Positions 10,195-22,487 are shown, counted from the first letter of the stretch. The stretch is DNA of 64,000 nt from Siderastrea siderea (GCA_964030785.1 OZ034969.1:33007101-33071100), one strand, 5' to 3'. Notes: generated by a model from the sequence alone, not told the origin. Numbers and translations are program-made.

Positions 10195-11938
10195 GTCCTT
10201 TAGCAAAGCAGTTGTCGGTTTAAAGCTATTTTATCCGAAAAGCTTCTGAGAACAGTTTTCTGCGTTCCTCAAAGCGCCTAACTTTATGATATAGGCTAAC
10301 TTCGCATCCGCGAAGAGTCTATTATTAGGGAAGTAAATAGCCTTTTCTATGACTTTCTATGGGACGGGAAAGGCGATAAAATAAAGCGAAAAGTTATGAT
10401 AAACGACTTTAAAGATGGAGGTCTTAGAATGTTGGAAATTGAGTCTTTTAATAAAGCCCTAAAATGCTCTTGGATTAAAAAGTATTTGGACGACGAGAAC
10501 AAAGGCAAATGGAAACTTTTCCTGGATTTGGAATCAGTGGAACGTTTTAGGGGAAAATGCTTTTTAATTACAACCTGAGTAAAAATGACCTTCTAAATCG
10601 CGTTCATTTTAAGGACCCTTTCTTAAAGGAAGTTCTGAATATCTGGACGGAAGTTGAACCCCAGTTAAAATCGGTTGAGCATTTTCGTTCTCAAACTCTT
10701 TGGTTTAACTCGGCGTTTAAAATCGCCAAAAAGACTTTATTCTATTCTGACTGGCTTAGGAGTGGCATTAATCGAGTCAAGGACTTGCTAAAAGACGATA
10801 ACTCCTTTCTCTCGTTTCAAGAATTTGAGGCAAAATTTAAAATAGTGAAAAAGTCTCTGGGAAATAATCCAACGGAATCGATGAAGCACGAACCAATGAC
10901 TTCTAAGCTAGAAAAAGCGAAAAAAGCAAGTCAACTCGTATACAAGGTCCTTGCAGAAATCTTGATGGTCTCTAGTTAGAGAACGAAATATTAAAGTATT
11001 TAAGAAACTATTAGCGAGGCAGTTGTCGGTTTAAACCTATTTTATCCGAAAAGCTTCCAAAAACAGTTCTGTGGATTTCTAAAGGCGCCTGAATTTTAAG
11101 GTGATTCCATTCAATTCCATTGCGCATCCTTTCTGCGCGTCATTTTTTGCGTGATTAGCAAGCACACGAGCGTGCGCAAGTTCGAAACTTGGTAGGTTTT
11201 CTATGAAAACTGAGCTGTTCAGAGAAATGACTTGTCGTTTTGTCCAAAACGAACTCGGTTACCCCACCTTTTTATGCCATTTATTTGCAGAAAATACGAC
11301 TCTGTATGATATATCCAAATTTGAAGAATTTTTCATTATTCAATTTTCAAATATTCCTTTTTATTCACTGTTACAATCTGATTTAAGATGTATCATTGAA
11401 AGGGTGCAAACGCTCGATTTGCCTATCATTTTATTGCTTTCATTTTTACGGAAACTTTAAGGCGTTTTACTGTAACATTGTTTTACTATCACAAGAATAA
11501 GGCTTATTCTTCACTGTTAGTGATAACGTTGTTAAAGTAATGGGTGTCTCTGGTATAAGGATAGGTTTTTAATATTGTTGTCGATAGCTAGCAAGGTATT
11601 TATAATACTACAGCCCAGTAGCGTGAAATCAGACACGGTGACCTCCTCTGTTTATTTTATTCTTTTAATGTACTAGGTGTAATTAATAACTGTGCAAAGT
11701 TTCAACGAATTCTCATTACAACTTCTTTTGCGATGGAATCACCTTAAACAATTCGCAGCCGCAAAACTTATGCCATAGAGTTAAGCAAGTTTGGTGTTTA
11801 TTTGTTGTTAATCTCGATGGTCTCAAGTTAGAGAACGGAAGATAAAAGTTACTTAAGTAACTATAAGCGAAGCAGTTTTGGGTAAAAGCTATTTTATCCG
11901 GTAGGTAATGTGTATTCCTCAAAGTGCTCGAATTTCTT
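10195..11938 (+). repeat. Three direct copies of a ~90-bp block around an L1-type remnant
   Basis: The block containing GCAGTTGTCGGTTTAAA, CTATTTTATCCGAAAAGCTT and GCGCCT lies at about 10197-10290, 11010-11100 and, more diverged, 11866-11938. Copies two and three are also preceded by a shared segment with GTTAGAGAACG (10977 and 11827). Spacing is about 0.8 kb. The first copy directly precedes the ORF2 remnant. Confidence 0.6.
10321..10979 (+). pseudogene. L1/Tx1-type LINE ORF2 C-terminal remnant
   Basis: Reading from 10321 gives a run including SLFYDFLWDGKGDKIKRKV, then DGGLRMLEIESFNKALKCSW, a pattern typical of the region after the reverse transcriptase domain in L1-like ORF2 proteins. Near 10550 the frame shifts to one open at 10557-10979, which continues YNLSKNDLLNRVHFKDPFL and SDWLRSGINRVKDLL. 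The endonuclease and catalytic reverse transcriptase are missing, so this is a 5'-truncated, frameshifted fossil. No poly(A) tail or target duplication is evident. Confidence 0.75.
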
Positions 11939-12892
11939 CGAGGCCGCTAAAACCTACGCGGGATTTCTTCGATAATTTTATTACAGGTACTTGGAAGCTC
12001 CCCAAATCCTTTCTTTCGCGTAATCCCAATAAAATGCCGGTGAAATGCTAGTATGAATTTTTGACTAGACTAATAGTGGCAGTTCATGTTATTTGTTAAC
12101 ATCCGATCCGACCGCGATGAAGATAACCCATTTACTTCAGAATAAGTTTTATTATGTTGTTGTAAATGAGCGCCGTTTCAAGTTCATTCAAGCGAACAGC
12201 CAATAATCCAATGAGATTTGACAGTTAAATGACGGGATAAGGAAACATTGCAAAAACCAAGCAAGGCGGCTCGTGAGTAAAATATTTGTTCAGTTTGATG
12301 CCCGAAAAAAAATATTTAACCGAGCTGTGGTCAGCCTCTAGAATGATCCTTCGAGCTTGGTTTCAGAGAACAGATCCCCAAGATATTGGAGGACAACTCG
12401 GAACAATTTCGGGCTTTTTGAGAAGCATTTTTCGATAGCGAACGAGCCAAAAAAAAAAGCCCCGAAATATATTTCGGACCGAGAAGTTTCAGGACTATTT
12501 TTGGGAGACGAACACCAGTTTATTCCTTGGCGGCTCCGCTTTTAGGCTTGGCTAAATCTATATGTTAAATGCCTTGTTTAAAGGCCTTAGGACACCACTT
12601 TAAATCTACCGGTACCTATACAAACATGATGCCATGAAGGAAGTCGACTTTTCAAAAGTTATTGATTAATTTCTGTCAGTCATATCTTAATTTCTTCTGA
12701 TTCAGCTAGCTACGCTAACTAACAATTCTTTAACCAAACAATCCAAAATCGTTTATCATGACAAGTCTTACTCTTTTGAGACAGATTTTGGTTGATTAAT
12801 CAGGTTTAATGGAAAAAAAGAAACATTTGAAACAAAATATCCTTTTCTATTAAGAGCGAAATCGCTGAAGCCATAAAAAGAGTAGCTACTTA
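11939..12892. other. 3' flank of the pseudogene; dispersed repeat
   Basis: It contains the second copy of the 36-bp repeat (12532-12568). Otherwise no gene or element boundary is recognised. Confidence 0.4.
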
Positions 12893-13853
12893 TCATTTGT
12901 TGTCACTCCTATTATTATTTTGCTGCTCCGAGCGTTGCATCACACTGAAGGTTATTGTACAAGCCATACAGAATTCAACTAAACGAAAACAAGTCTGAAA
13001 CACCCACCAAGGCCAAGGAGAAGGATTTACAGCTCTGCTATACAAGCCATAAACACCGACCATTGAATAAATCTGTAGTCCACAACAAACAAATCCCAAA
13101 ATACTTGTTTAGTAGGTTACCTTTGCGACTTTAGAAGTCCTTTGTTTACGCCGCGCTGCACTCGCCTTCGCAGCAGCGGCATCTCTAAGTTCGATTGTCC
13201 CGATTTGTCTCTGTGCTCTTCTAGCGCGATGAATGACTTTCAAACCACTGTAAATAAACCCTGCTGACAGAAGAAATCCCCAAAGGATAAAAAACGACTG
13301 ACACACGATCATTAATGGCTCAAGGTGTGGTCTCACAGCGATTGCTATTGCTGCCGTTAATTTCAAGGGCAAAGTGAGTTATAATTACACTAATAACAAA
13401 GCGTACGCTATGGATCTTTTTCGGTCCAATTTGAACCTTAGCGACTTCATAAAAAGCCAAATGGATCATACAAAACGAAGACGTCAAACAAGGGAAGGTT
13501 ATCCCATAAAGCAACCTCGCAAACTAGTTTGGGAGTTTGACACCATTGTCTCCTGACGAGTAAGGGTCAAGAAACATGAGCAATGCTCGCGTTGTTCCTA
13601 GTATCAAGAGCAAAGCATTTGTGGCTATATATAAAGGCTTTCGACTAAATCCTTGTCGGATTCTAACTTGTGCTAAGGCGACGAAAGAACGTACAGCTAG
13701 AATGCCGAAAAGGACGCCAAATCCAGCCCAATGAAACTCCCAAGCGATTCCCCAAAGCTGTTTTGCAACTGGCCAGTTAGGACCTGGCTCAGCATCTGCG
13801 GCCAAAGGTATATGCTGTTCAGGCGAGGTTTCCGGTGATGGAGAGCTTGCCAT
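12893..13853 (-). pseudogene. Broken PRRT3/PRRT4-like seven-transmembrane gene (copy 2)
   Basis: Starting from ATG at 13851-13853 (context ccaccATGG), the family protein can be followed to its end at 12893, but three lesions break it. A TAG at 13524-13526 replaces the tryptophan codon of the segment before TM3. One extra base at about 13357-13358 shifts the frame in TM4. A TAA at 13109-13111 interrupts the start of TM6. All seven hydrophobic segments and the DPYSSGDNG motif remain visible between lesions. Its closest relatives by eye are genes 3 and 4. The few lesions and conserved motifs suggest fairly recent inactivation, or a null allele in the assembled haplotype. Confidence 0.88.
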
Positions 13854-15285
13854 GGTGGAGGCAAGCGATACCCAGGAACATGTAACTTAGCCTAAGCCAT
13901 GAACACTTACCCACCTGCCTGTGTAAAAACAGCTAAATCAACTCTTAGTTCCACTCTGGAAGTATGGGAAATCGTTTTAGAAGAAACGCTTTATATGACA
14001 AAGAAAGTTTTGATGGCCTCACTCCAGAAAAGAAAAGAAGAAAGTTACCCGATTATGTTGTTTCCTTTGAATGTATGTTTTGCCGTCTATTTGTTATATT
14101 CTGAGTTTTAATGGCTAAATCACTACAACTAAAGACTCAAAGGTCGCTATTGATAACAACGATTTAGGTAATCAATAAACTTACACAAATTGTACAATAC
14201 TCTTTGAAATGTGTAAAACAAAAGGTATCCGGTCTTCTCGCTACACCACGCACAACTAATCTATTTTGACGCAAAATTAGACAGACAAATGAAACTCCGA
14301 CATTTGCCTGTTAAATAACACGTGCGGCCCTCAAGGATTCTTTCTCTTATGCTGTGTACACATGTTTGCTTGAAGATGCACTGTTGTTTTTGCCTGTTAA
14401 ATATCCCAGGTAAACAATAGACTTCAACATCACGTACGGCACCCTAAGCCGATCAAATAAAATTAGGATTCATTGTCATATGTGTGCACACATGTATTGT
14501 ATGACTAAGCCTTGCACCTGCTGTTATTATGTCACGTTCGTCGCCAATAGTGAAGAAACGGGACCAGTTTCGTACTGACTAGGAGGGAAGTGCTTTGCCG
14601 ACTATGTCAGTTAGCTGTAGCTGCTTTTTAAAATTTCAGTTTTGGTGGTCAGGCCAACTTGAGGAAGCAGAGAAAAAGTGCTTAACCTGCATGGGAGCAC
14701 GTGTCTAGGTGGAGCAGAGACGTTTGGGGAGAAGGAGTCGACGACCCTGAAGCCATTCAGAAGAAGGATTAACGGTTCGGGCGACACTTAAATATTAAAG
14801 AACCTCAGAGAACTCCTTCCAGTAGATTCTCTCTGGTTACCTGACCAGAAAGTTTGGATAACCAAGCCAAACAAGGGTGGCTTAGCAACGTTAAAACCAA
14901 ATACCTTGTGCAAACCCCTTCTGTTGGCCTAAGAAAATGCACATGAATTGATTGAGAGACAAAACCCCGAGAAAGCTTTAGCGACTAGTGGTCTGTGAAC
15001 TTTCGATTTCGTCAGTGTACAGTCAGTGCCTGAGTGTTTTACAGATTTCAGACTTGACTTATTTGTTGTAGAACCTAGTTAATTAATCAGATTGAATCTC
15101 CCTAAAGGATTGTGCATAGTTAACACAAGACATTTACCTTTGACTTAAAAGGAAGATGTCAAGTAAGCTATTTCGTAGGCGAAGTTATATTCCCACGGCT
15201 TAGGTACGAAACCATTGATACTTGAGTAAATTTCTGTTGTATTGCTCCAATGTCTGCTGTACAGCGTTTCAGTAAATCAATGAAT
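13854..15285. other. Upstream flank duplicated with gene 3
   Basis: ATCACGTACGGCACC (about 14431) and GTCACGTTCGTCGCCAA (about 14530) recur, diverged, upstream of gene 3 (about 19730 and 19855). The two loci therefore share upstream sequence as well as coding sequence. A shorter local repeat of GCCTGTTAAATA lies at about 14308 and 14391. The stretch 14600-15285 shows no supported gene. Confidence 0.5.
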
Positions 15286-15308
15286 TAATCAATCAATCAA
15301 TCAAATCA

Positions 15309-15390
<82 letters not shown>
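15286..15390. repeat. (AATC)n microsatellite
   Basis: About 25 AATC units with a few AAATC variants near the start. Confidence 0.97.
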
Positions 15391-17062
15391 CCAATGTTTT
15401 TTGCCACATTCAAACAGTGTGTGCGTTAAATCTATTACATTATCCCGTAGCAGGAGATCTCAGCAAGCTCGATTAATTTTATTGGGTTTTGTTTTTCCGA
15501 TCAGCATTCGATGGAAGTATTTCCATTAGTAAACGCAGCTCAGTGACATTATCGTGATTAGAATTTAAATTAGGATTGGACATATTTGTTAAACTCTTAT
15601 CTAATGGTATTATTGATGTGTTGCTTCTTTATAGTTGTCTACCAACTATAAAGATTAGCGTCAGGTTTTGACCAATAAAGCCTTTGCAGATTATCATTTA
15701 AATAAATATGAAATTTCTAACCAGTGAATAACATTTTACCATTGCACAATCAAACGTGTGTTAATTGACAAATGTTATCAGTAACCGGATAACGATTCAC
15801 CGGTTACGCGTGGGCTATGAGATTACTTGAAAACACGACACGTCTTCAAAGTCCTATAAACTTGTAAATCAAATATACCTTGAACAGTCTTAAAATTACA
15901 AAGGAGGAAAGATTTTGGCGTTAAAATTATCGTCACTTTTCAACGTTTTAGAACAATTCTCTCACCCGCTGGCTGGGTGATAATCCAACCAAGAAATTCT
16001 GTGAGAAAACCAAATGTAAAATTGCCAACTGCACCCCACGACTCGAAAGTCCTGCATGTTTTTAAGTCCCATATTTGATCATGCAAACTTTAATTAAGTC
16101 TTGAAGTTTCGTCTTATTACTGAAACAAAAGAAGAATAAAAGAGAAACGCCCTTTGTTCCAACGATTTTACAGTTAGCTATACCAAATTAAATTCATCTT
16201 TTGCGGTCTATTTGCGAAACACCAAGTTAGGGGCAAAAATATTAATGGCTTCATCTAATCTATTCTGGCCCAGAAGAAACTGCGTTAGAGATAGAGCTAC
16301 AAGGATCGGTGTTTATAGCCAATAAAAAGAGCCTTTTTAGCAGTAATGTTTTACAACTACAGACTAAACTTACCAGTAAATCCCGAATGACTGAGAATAA
16401 TTTTCTTTATCCCATTGTCTTGTGTGCATGCGCTAGGACGAAGTTAGATGTGTTTACCGAGGGCGACTGCAAAACAGCTTAGGTAAACTAATGTTATCTC
16501 CAGTGCTCTTTCAGTCTTGACAATATGGTCATTTACCACGCTGTTTAAGACCATGACCAAATTGTAATTAAAATGCAGAATTGCTTTATTACTTTACCCT
16601 TTACATTAAATTAAGATAAAACACTGCACAGGTTTTTTAGCCCATATTCCCACCTGAAAAGAGTTGATGTGACCTATAAAACATCAAAACATAAAAAATG
16701 GTCTATAAACGGCCAAATTTCAAATATGGCAGTGAATTTGCGGGGGAGGATATCCCCGGCAGTTGATAAGCCAACTTAACGAGCATCGTTTCGTTTCGCT
16801 AGTAACTCTTTCGACAGCAATTGAATGAATTGTCTACGAGTTTTAATTTGTTAAAAATCAGGTGAAGCCAACTTTCGTATGGGGATTACTTTTTTTTTTA
16901 ATGTTTTATTTATTTACCCTTATCCTACAGAACTTACTTACAAGACATTTCTTACAATACATCACTTAAGTACAATATACTATTTGCATCATGTCATAAT
17001 ACATCGCTTATACCCAAGCACACAGTTTACCTGCTGGAAAACATCACTTACTTATGTACTGA
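15391..17062. other. Intergenic with duplicated flank (15648-16160)
   Basis: 15648-16160 is the diverged counterpart of 6890-7380. From about 16880 the DNA is rich in TTACTTACAATACATC-like words that resume after the MITE at 17522, so the MITE sits inside an older repeat. No gene is seen. Confidence 0.5.
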
Positions 17063-17522
17063 TCAAATTGAAGCTTCAACATTCCACCCGGGCATACCCC
17101 GGGCATTTGACTGTACACCGTGCCCGGGAGGGGGGAATTTGAACGTTGCCTTGGAAGAGAGGGGAATTTGAACCAGATTTACCTCTTGTTCTAGGGTTAT
17201 ACGCCCGTGAGTTTGTTCGGTTTTTGCACGGTTTGACGGATTTCCAAGATAGAATTTCGCCCTTGTTAGTGAATAACTCTCAAAAGGGTCTTAAAAAGAA
17301 GTTTGAAATTAGATGTCATTATGGCATATCTCTCTCTGAGAAGCGTGAACAGTGTTTGATTGAAGACGTAACATGTCTTTGAGGAGAGCTATTTCAGTAC
17401 GAATTAGTGGCGCATTTGAACGGCTTTTTTGCCCCGAGGGGAGGGAATCTGAACAAGCCAATCTTCAAAAGCTCAAATACCCGGGGGGTTGCCCGGTAGG
17501 GGATGTTGAAACTTCAATTTGA
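17063..17522. mobile_element. MITE, ~48-bp terminal inverted repeats
   Basis: The left end reads TCAAATTGAAGCTTCAACAT and the right end, on the other strand, TCAAATTGAAGTTTCAACAT. Both continue into CCCGGG-containing sequence. The 460-bp element holds a 78-codon frame (17146-17382, non-ATG start) with no recognised domain. It interrupts the surrounding TTACTTACAATAC repeat. Confidence 0.7.
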
Positions 17523-18316
17523 CTGTTATTTAATTACAATACATCGCTACTTACTTACAATACAACACTAATTACTTACAATACTTCACTAATTGGCTTA
17601 ATACACTGCATGTTACTTTACCTATCTACAAACACGTTAAAACGTTAAAAAAGTGTTAAAACGTTAAAAAAGATATAACTCGAGCGATGGAAAAGAAACC
17701 CAGAAAAAAGATTGATGCTTTGACAGGATTTGAACCGCGACTTTTTGAGGTCACAAAAGTCGTGCAAGATTTCCTTAAAAATTTTTTCTTTGAGAAACTG
17801 GAGCCAATCGCGATTGGTTTGCGTGTTTCCCGCAGTTGACACCTGTTGTATATGTTCACCATTCTTCATACCAGTTCCTTGTTTTCCAGCGCTTAATTGG
17901 AAGCATGTTTTGCTTCGAACAGCTTACAGCCTAATTTAGTTTGCCATGATTTTCAGATCTTTAATTTTCAGATCTTTAATTATTTTCAGATCTTTAATTA
18001 TTCTGCGCCACAAAAAGTTCACAATAATGCTGATTTTACGAAACGGAACACGGATTGAAATATTCACCAAGTTTATTGTGTTATGCAGCATTTGTGTGGT
18101 ATCTCAGTTGTCCGGCAAACAGACCAATGAATGCCATAGTAAACGATGCACTGTAAGTTGATCCACAAACTGCCGTGAGCCGAGCAATTTCAGTTTCTTG
18201 GTTTTACTCACGTCCTTGTTTATTTACATCGATTTACAGCTTAGGCTAACTGTTTGAGGCTCAAACCAAACTTTGTTAACAGGGCAACTGTTTAACCGAA
18301 CAAAAGTCGCTTATTG
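17523..18316. other. 3' flank of gene 3; short tandem repeat
   Basis: TTTTCAGATCTTTAATT is repeated three times at about 17950-18003. GGATTTGAACC at about 17727 resembles a tRNA T-arm, but no cloverleaf can be folded around it. Confidence 0.5.
18219..18224 (-). terminator. Candidate poly(A) signal of gene 3
   Basis: AATAAA on the minus strand, about 95 bases beyond the stop codon of gene 3. Confidence 0.4.
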
Positions 18317-19276
18317 TTATTTGTTGTCACGATTGTTGACGTTGTTTTGCGGCTCGGAACGTTGTGTAACGCTGTAGGCTATTGTACAAGCCATAGAGAG
18401 CTCAACCAATCGAAAGCATGACTGAAACACCCACCACGGCCAAGGAGAAGGATTTACAGTTTTGCTATACAAGCCATAAACACCAACCATTGAATACATC
18501 TGTAGTCCACAACAAGCAAATCCTAAAATACTTGTCGCGAAAGTGATTCTTGTGACTTTAATAGTTCTTTTTTTACTTCGCTTTCCGCTCTCCCTTGCAG
18601 CACTTTCTCCAAGTTCAGTCGTCTCGAGTTGTTTTCGTAATCTGCCAGCGCGAATAATCACTTTTGAACCGCTGTAAATAAAACTAGCCGACAGAAGGAT
18701 GCCCCAAAGGATGAAAAATGACTGACAAATGATCAGATATATTGCAAGGTCAGGATTAACAGCGGTTGTTATTGCTGCCGTAATCTCAAGAGCAAAGTGA
18801 ACTGTAATGATACCACCAACAAAGCGTGCACTTTGGAGCTTTTTGGGTCCAACTCGTATCTTAGCGACTTCAAGAAACGCCAGATGGATCAAACAAAAAG
18901 AAGATGCTAAACAGGGGAAGGTAATACCGAAGAGCAACCCCGCCAACCAAGACGGACATTTAACACCGTTGTCACCGGACGAGTAAGGGTCCAAAAACAA
19001 GCATAACGCTCGCGTTGTTCCTAAAGTGAATAGCAAAGCGTTTATGGCTATAAACAAGGGCTTCCGACCAAACCCTTGCCTTCTGTTGACCCGTGCTATA
19101 GCGACCAAAGAGCGCAATGCTAAAGCGCTGAAGAAGACACCAAATCCAGCCCAGTGGAACTCCCATGCGATTCCCCAAAGCTGTTTTGCTACTGGCCAGT
19201 ATGGTCCTGGCTCGGCATCTGCGGCTAGAGTAATATGCTGTTCAGGCGAGGTTTCTGTCGGTGAAGACCTTCGCAT
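18317..19276 (-). CDS. PRRT3/PRRT4-like seven-transmembrane protein, gene 3
   Basis: An intact single-exon frame of 319 residues; its ATG lies at the position shared with copies 2 and 4. Hydrophobic segments lie near residues 41-62, 73-95, 111-135, 151-173, 178-202, 234-260 and 272-294. GPYWPVAKQLWGIAWEFHW precedes and enters TM1, TRALCLFLDPYSSGDNG follows TM2, and NPSPWPWWVFQSCFRLVEL forms TM7. The TM5-TM6 loop (205-232) is basic and predicted cytoplasmic. The tail after TM7 is short and asparagine-rich. By analogy with PRRT3/PRRT4 this is a plasma-membrane protein of unknown role. It is the last tandem copy before the inverted duplication starts at about 20288. Confidence 0.87.
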   Translation of the reverse strand: MRRSSPTETSPEQHITLAADAEPGPYWPVAKQLWGIAWEFHWAGFGVFFSALALRSLVAIARVNRRQGFGRKPLFIAINALLFTLGTTRALCLFLDPYSSGDNGVKCPSWLAGLLFGITFPCLASSFCLIHLAFLEVAKIRVGPKKLQSARFVGGIITVHFALEITAAITTAVNPDLAIYLIICQSFFILWGILLSASFIYSGSKVIIRAGRLRKQLETTELGESAARESGKRSKKRTIKVTRITFATSILGFACCGLQMYSMVGVYGLYSKTVNPSPWPWWVFQSCFRLVELSMACTIAYSVTQRSEPQNNVNNRDNK

Positions 19277-20287
19277 GGTGAAAGAAAACTACGCACTGAA
19301 AAGTTGCTTGTTTAAACAGCTATATCAACTCGAATTTATGCGAAGTGCATGCAATACTCTGGAACTGTGGGAATATATTTTAGAAAAAAGTTCGTGTAAC
19401 AACAGTACTTTGACAGCCTTCCTCCGCAGACAAAAATCGGTTCTCTTGCTTTGCCGATTGTTTAATTTGTCGCGTTTCCGACGAGTATAAATTGGGTGAA
19501 AAAGTTATACAACCTAAAATAAATCCAAGGCCACTGAACAGTGCTAATCGATCCGTAGCACAATACATTCGAAACGCTTTATGACTAGGCCAAGCCTCGT
19601 GTGCGAAGCAATTTTTTTTTTACTAGAGAGCATCAATCAATTTTGTCAATTATGATTCTTCCAGTTGATAAATTAATTGGCATGTTTAGAACGTCCGTCG
19701 AAAATATCCGTTTTTCCGCCTGTCTAATATCACGTACGACACCTCAAACCAAAGGAAAATCGGATTGTTTTTAACATGCTGCCAAGTGTAATTTTTTTGC
19801 ACGCACATTTATTGCCAAAATAAGCACCCTTGCTTTCACCTGTCGTTGCTGAGTCACGTTCGTCGCCAAAAGTTTACACAGCGAGCTCTTTTTGCAAGCA
19901 ACGCCTGCTCTACGGACTTAGCTGTTTCTTTATAAATTAGTATTTTAAACTATTATTTTAATTAGTATTTTACTCTGTTATTTTAATAACAGAGTAAAAC
20001 ACATTTTGTAAGTTGAACACGTTTCAGTGTTTGTTAAGAGTAAAAACTAGACTCTACTTTCATATTACTGGTTACTTAAAATAATGAGGCCTGAAAAGAT
20101 TGGAAATATTCCATAATAAAGAAAAACGTGACACGGCTGCAATGAATCGTTTACTTCTACAAAAAAAGAGTACACACTTCCCAAACAACGCTGTTAGCGT
20201 CCGTTATTTTTAATGTTCCAAAAACGAAATATAAAAAATATGAGGGTATTGCAGCTCAGGTTATCGAAGTACAAAAATTATCCGGGA
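19277..20287. other. Upstream region of gene 3
   Basis: It shares diverged sequence with the region upstream of the pseudogene and contains a perfect 15-bp hairpin at 19968-19999. No upstream exon is supported. Confidence 0.4.
19968..19999. repeat. Perfect 15-bp inverted repeat, 2-base loop
   Basis: TTTTACTCTGTTATT is followed after TT by its exact reverse complement, a fold-back of the kind left by template switching. Confidence 0.9.
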
Positions 20288-20476
20288 GGTTGAGGAAGGG
20301 ATTATTTAATTCCTGTATGAGTGGCCGCTAAATTTGTCTTGTTTAACTTGTTTTCGGATTTGTTTTTTTCTGTTCCTGTCTTCTGTGATACCTCATTTCT
20401 CAAATAGAAATATACCGTTCAGGGACATTCCTTTCGGCAAGGAAGCGAGAGCGGTGACCCTTTTACGGAGCAGATA

Positions 20477-21027
20477 CCGTATTTACTCGAATAAGCGCCG
20501 CGGCGCTTATTAAATTTTTCGCGCGTCAAATGCGGTGCTCATTGAAAAATTGGACGCGGCAAAGAAAAAAACGCTGAAAATTGACTACTTGCACAAGTAA
20601 CTGAAAAATGGAAGGCAGAAGCTGGGCTTGTTGTGCCGGCAAAGTTCACGGCCTTCACAACAGAACTACGTATTGCAAGAATTGTGGAAAGAGAACTTAA
20701 TGGGCAAGCGGTGAAATATAATCACTTTGAACTGAAGAACATCCCTTTTGATGAAAAGAAATTTCCAATGCTTCTTTAGAATTGTTTTGTTGTGGTTTTT
20801 ATAGTTATACGAAATTCTTCGAATAGGCGCTGCATCGGGACCGCGGCGCTTATTCGGGGGCGGCGCTTATTAACCTTTCTGTCCCAAATACGGCGCTTAA
20901 TCGAGGGCGGCGCTTAGGGACGGACCATTACTTTTTTGGAGGGGGGGGGGGGGGGATGAAAATTTTTTCAAGACAAACAATTTTTTTCTGTGTTGTTGTC
21001 TGTGCAAACAATTTTTTTATTATTTTA

Positions 21028-21060
<33 letters not shown>

Positions 21061-22487
21061 ATTTATTTATATACGGTTAAAATTCATCAGGTAATCTTAT
21101 GTAGTAAAAATACTTATCTAAACATTACTGCCTAAAAGTGCTTTCCATGAATGCCGTGTCTCTATGTCTCTAACTTATAAAAGTACAACTGCACCATGGC
21201 TTGTTTTGTTTCCTAAAAAAATTGAAAATCTCACATCAAAGTATACTGGAACATTAAAATGTGAACGTAGTTGCAAGTAATAATATATAACTGCACCAGC
21301 AGCCTTTTCTCCTCTGATCCTAGAGAGGATTGAGGAGCCAAATGAAACAGCGCTTGCTTACACTTGCGCTTTATTTTGTAGTTTATACAAGACTGGATCC
21401 AATTTGCCTTCTTCATGCAAGTGGAAAACAGGAGACTGCTTGCTGTTTAAGTGATGATTTATTAGATGTCATCATCAAACCAGCCTGGGACCCTGTTGAA
21501 AAGCCAGTGTGACTATTAGTGAATACATGCAACCCAGGAATTTATAAGTTAATCTTTTTTCTTAGTTAGAGTTTCATTGCACTTCGAAGAGTTCTTGATT
21601 AGTAATGGTAATTGGACTCAGTGGAGCACAATTCAGGGAGTAATTGGGCCAGTTACTTTAAATCAGCCGAGCGCATAGCGCGAGGACGATTTGAAATTAC
21701 GAGCACGATTACCTCTGAATTGTACAATACGAAGTCCAGTTAATCCTATCTATAACAAATGCGAGATAAGAAAATCTATGTGCCCTTCAGGGATATAATT
21801 TTAATTACCAGTTTTGCAAGCAGTGGAGAAACAGCTGTAAAAAGAACCCATTTCAGTGCACCTGATTGACGCGTGCGCAACGTAGTTGTCGGATTACAGC
21901 TATCCAATTACAAAAAGTTCTTGTTATAGAAACGATTAATACAATAACCTAACTTTAACATTTAATACTTTCAAGGTCCTCAGAAGAGATTATTTTTAAT
22001 AAAGGGGTTAGTTACTGATTTTAAGAAACTGTGGTAATTTGTTGGTGGAAAAGTAAAAAAACAGAAATTGGGGTTTATCAACCAAGTCGATTTGGTAAAT
22101 TAGCTACCGAAAAGAAATGACAAAACTGATTTTTGAGTGTTAAATAGCTCATTTGCTCTAGTGAATCGCTAACACTCAAAATGGCAACTTTTAAATTAGT
22201 TTGTGGTGGCTAATTTACCATGTCAAACCAGTTGATGAATCCATGCAAATCATTTTTTTGCATTGTTATGCATTTTAACAAATAGGACTAAATTTACTTA
22301 CATAAATCAAACTATGTATCAACTAGTTTGCAAACTTTTTATTTTCTCCTTTTCATGTCTGCAAACAATTTATTTGGGCTTTTTTGATTTTGCAAACAAT
22401 TTTTTTCGGGATTTTTCATCCCCCCCCCTCCAAAAAAATAATGGTCTGTCCCTTATTCGGGGGCTGCGCTTACTCGAGTAAATACGG
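20477..22487. mobile_element. TIR element starting CCGTATTTACTCG, TA-flanked
   Basis: The ends are CCGTATTTACTCGAATAAGC and its inverted counterpart. The subterminal regions repeat ATAAGCGCCGC words. TA flanks both ends, fitting a Tc1/mariner-type duplication. The same element sits at the mirror position in the right arm (61618-62049), so it predates the inverted duplication. This copy is enlarged by the nested element at 20917-22452. Confidence 0.8.
20917..22452. mobile_element. Nested Harbinger-like TIR element, TTA duplication
   Basis: Left end GGGACGGACCATTACTTTTT, right end (other strand) GGGACAGACCATTATTTTTT, both followed by a G-run and GATGAAAA. TTA flanks both sides (20914-20916, 22453-22455). 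The mirror copy of the host element in the right arm reads GGCGCTTATTCGGG with one TTA and no insertion, a precise empty site. Subterminal CAAACAATTTTTTT words recur at both ends. The 1,536-bp interior has no transposase. Superfamily PIF-Harbinger is inferred from the TTA duplication and G-start TIRs. Confidence 0.82.

Noticed and set aside
17700..17760. tRNA-like sequence (GGATTTGAACC on the minus strand)
   Set aside because: The flanking bases cannot form the T-arm stem or a cloverleaf.
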